Of a stretch of 33,202 nucleotides of DNA, positions 32,294-33,202 are shown piece by piece. A model generated the notes under the pieces. The model saw only the letters and a list, made by a program, of their open reading frames with translations. It searched no databases and was not told the origin of the DNA. How positions within the stretch are numbered: position 1 is the first letter of the stretch; every line of letters starts with the position of its first letter. Origin of the DNA: DATGFK01 sp040007395. Its GTDB lineage: Bacteria > Chloroflexota > Anaerolineae > Aggregatilineales > UBA2796. The stretch is from positions 1 to 33,202 of the forward strand of contig JBDTVG010000234.1 of NCBI GenBank assembly GCA_040007395.1, written 5' to 3'. Made by a program: the position numbers and the translations under genes.

Positions 32294-32320
32294 ACAAAAA
32301 GCCCGCTTTGTGGGCGGGCT
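32294..32320 (-). terminator. rho-independent terminator (minus strand)
   Basis: agcccgc (32300-32306) pairs with gcgggct (32314-32320) around a 7-base loop. Read on the minus strand, the hairpin is followed directly by tttttgttgt, the classical T-tract. It would end transcripts coming from the decayed metallo-beta-lactamase-fold gene and protect the yajC promoter from read-through. Confidence 0.8.
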
Positions 32321-32550
32321 AAGTAAAAAATTAAGTAAATTAAGTTCGATCTAGCTAAGTAATTTTCAAAATCTTTATGAAGCTTATTCTAGATGTATAT
32401 CAAAATTTTGTCTAGTACCTTAGTCCTGAAATTCATTAAGAATTAACGTATTATTCATTAACGATTTCTTTCACATCAATTCTTTCTCGAATCTTCAAAT
32501 TATTTTGTAACGCTTTTTGCCCAATTGTGGACAAAATGGCATGGCACATG

Positions 32551-33151
32551 TTAATGACATGAGCCAATGTATATTCCATGATATTCAATCAAAATCATTC
32601 GAGAACCTAAAATGTGGCCTGCGTTAAACGTCTTAACATGCCCTAAATCTTCCAGAGCAGATAGATTTCCGGTTACTAGAAAATCATCAATGGCGTTAAC
32701 AATTGAGGTCACGTCAGCCTGTGTAAAACTCAACTGTGGTTGATTTTCCAGATTATACGTTGCATCTTGCAACATCACTGATGTCAGGTCTTTTGTCGCT
32801 GGGGATGCCATAAGTCCAATCTTAGGCTTTGTGCCCTTAGCAAGCCGGATAAATGTGAATTCAGGATCACTGGAAAGTTGAGGAAGGAGGCCGACGTGAT
32901 CAGTATGTGCATGTGAAAGTAATATTGCAAACAGTCCGTCCAAAACCCTTTGGCAAGATAGTTCGGAGAGCAGTTTTGAAGATAGGGCAGGCTGCATCGA
33001 TAGGTTGCGTAATGTTTAATCCCAAATCAAGCAGTACAAACGTATCTCTTAACTGAATCAAGTGGCTGCTTCCGCTGATTGAACTGGCTCTAGTTAACGA
33101 CGTTATAGCGATTAATGGTGACTCGAGTTTGGATTGATTAAAGATTATGGC
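32551..33151 (-). pseudogene. decayed metallo-beta-lactamase-fold (RNA-processing type) gene
   Basis: Reading right to left, the frame 33151-32990 gives ITSLTRASSISGSSHLIQL then FVLLDLGLNITQPIDAA, the first strands of an MBL fold. Near 32990 a one-base shift moves to the frame that continues ALSSKLLSELSCQRVLDG and AILLSHAHTDHVGLLPQL, with the HxHxDH metal motif, and later FNAGHILGSRMILIEYHG. It then stops at 32551 after YIGSCH, where related beta-CASP exonuclease-like proteins continue for another 200 or more residues. There is no in-frame start: a TGA at about 33154-33152 precedes the sense part. So it has a damaged 5' end, an internal frameshift and a 3' truncation. The 148-residue frame 32551-32997 could still be translated, but lacks the first part of the fold. 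The surrounding DNA is AT-rich. Confidence 0.75.
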
Positions 33152-33202
33152 TCATGTTAAGTGGGTGTGCAAAGCGACGAGCGCGGCAACGAAGTCAGGT
33201 GT

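Larger units (their letters stand above)
32035..32550. other. 516-base AT-rich region without a convincing gene
   Basis: The left end holds the yajC promoter. A terminator for minus-strand transcripts is at 32294-32320. Two tandem copies of aaattaagt lie at 32328-32345. On the minus strand, 32451-32549 is an open frame of 32 residues starting MCHAILSTIGQK and ending KEIVNE that begins one base out of frame just after the truncated metallo-beta-lactamase frame ends; it may be its fused remnant or chance. No other structure was found. Confidence 0.5.

Overview
The window reads as a piece of a moderately GC-rich bacterial chromosome, most likely from the phylum Chloroflexota. That placement is an inference. 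It rests on the mixture of a secreted SBBP-repeat protein, two cyclic-nucleotide-binding/DUF1003 proteins, an anchored protein with Thr/Pro-rich linkers, a cupin-type phosphoglucose isomerase, ATP-dependent PEP carboxykinase, and YfhO-like and TMEM175-like membrane proteins. There is no rRNA, tRNA, CRISPR array, recognisable transposase or phage gene.

Layout. 1-1445: a glycerol-1-phosphate dehydrogenase-like enzyme and a 63-residue orphan, both on the minus strand. 1446-1924: a noncoding gap. 1925-6253: a 1026-residue secreted SBBP/putative-Ig/VCBS-like protein convergent with an L,D-transpeptidase, separated by a strong bidirectional hairpin. 6339-8400: two divergent CNBD-DUF1003 paralogues. 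8528-11056: an anchored protein, methylglyoxal synthase and an unknown membrane-anchored protein. 11158-11747: a frameshifted YdeI/OmdA gene. 11779-14477: a DusB-like tRNA-dihydrouridine synthase, a TMEM175-like channel and a diacylglycerol-kinase-family enzyme. 14527-17360: a three-gene Mn/Zn/Fe ABC importer behind a clear sigma70-type promoter whose start region carries a perfect palindrome. 17421-19266: CoaX and an SDR enzyme. 19272-24053 (minus strand): DoxX-like protein, a small protein, UspA, PckA, a BON-domain protein and the split exporter YjjP/YjjB. 24202-26131: a divergent histidine kinase and response regulator. 26150-29068: cupin phosphoglucose isomerase, a second SDR and a protein with a probable PD-(D/E)XK nuclease fold. 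29272-31626: an AT-richer GT-C/YfhO-like membrane protein. 31696-32034: YajC. 32035-33202: AT-rich DNA with a terminator and a decayed metallo-beta-lactamase-fold gene.

The most interesting block is 19272-26131. The kinase has one GAF domain, and it keeps, at the same 22-residue spacing, both the haem-ligand His and the distal-pocket Tyr known from Mycobacterium DosS/DevS. Its partner is a NarL/DevR-type regulator. Next to the pair lie a universal stress protein, PEP carboxykinase, a predicted C4-dicarboxylate exporter and a DoxX-family gene whose upstream DNA is crowded with palindromes, one of which can sequester its ribosome binding site. This suggests, without proving, a gas- or redox-responsive regulon that adjusts PEP/C4 metabolism. 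The other points for follow-up are the metal-importer operator, the orphan nuclease-like gene, the altered DusB active-site neighbour (Cys-Trp in place of Cys-Pro) and two frameshifted genes. I see no complete, clearly new defence or mobile system.
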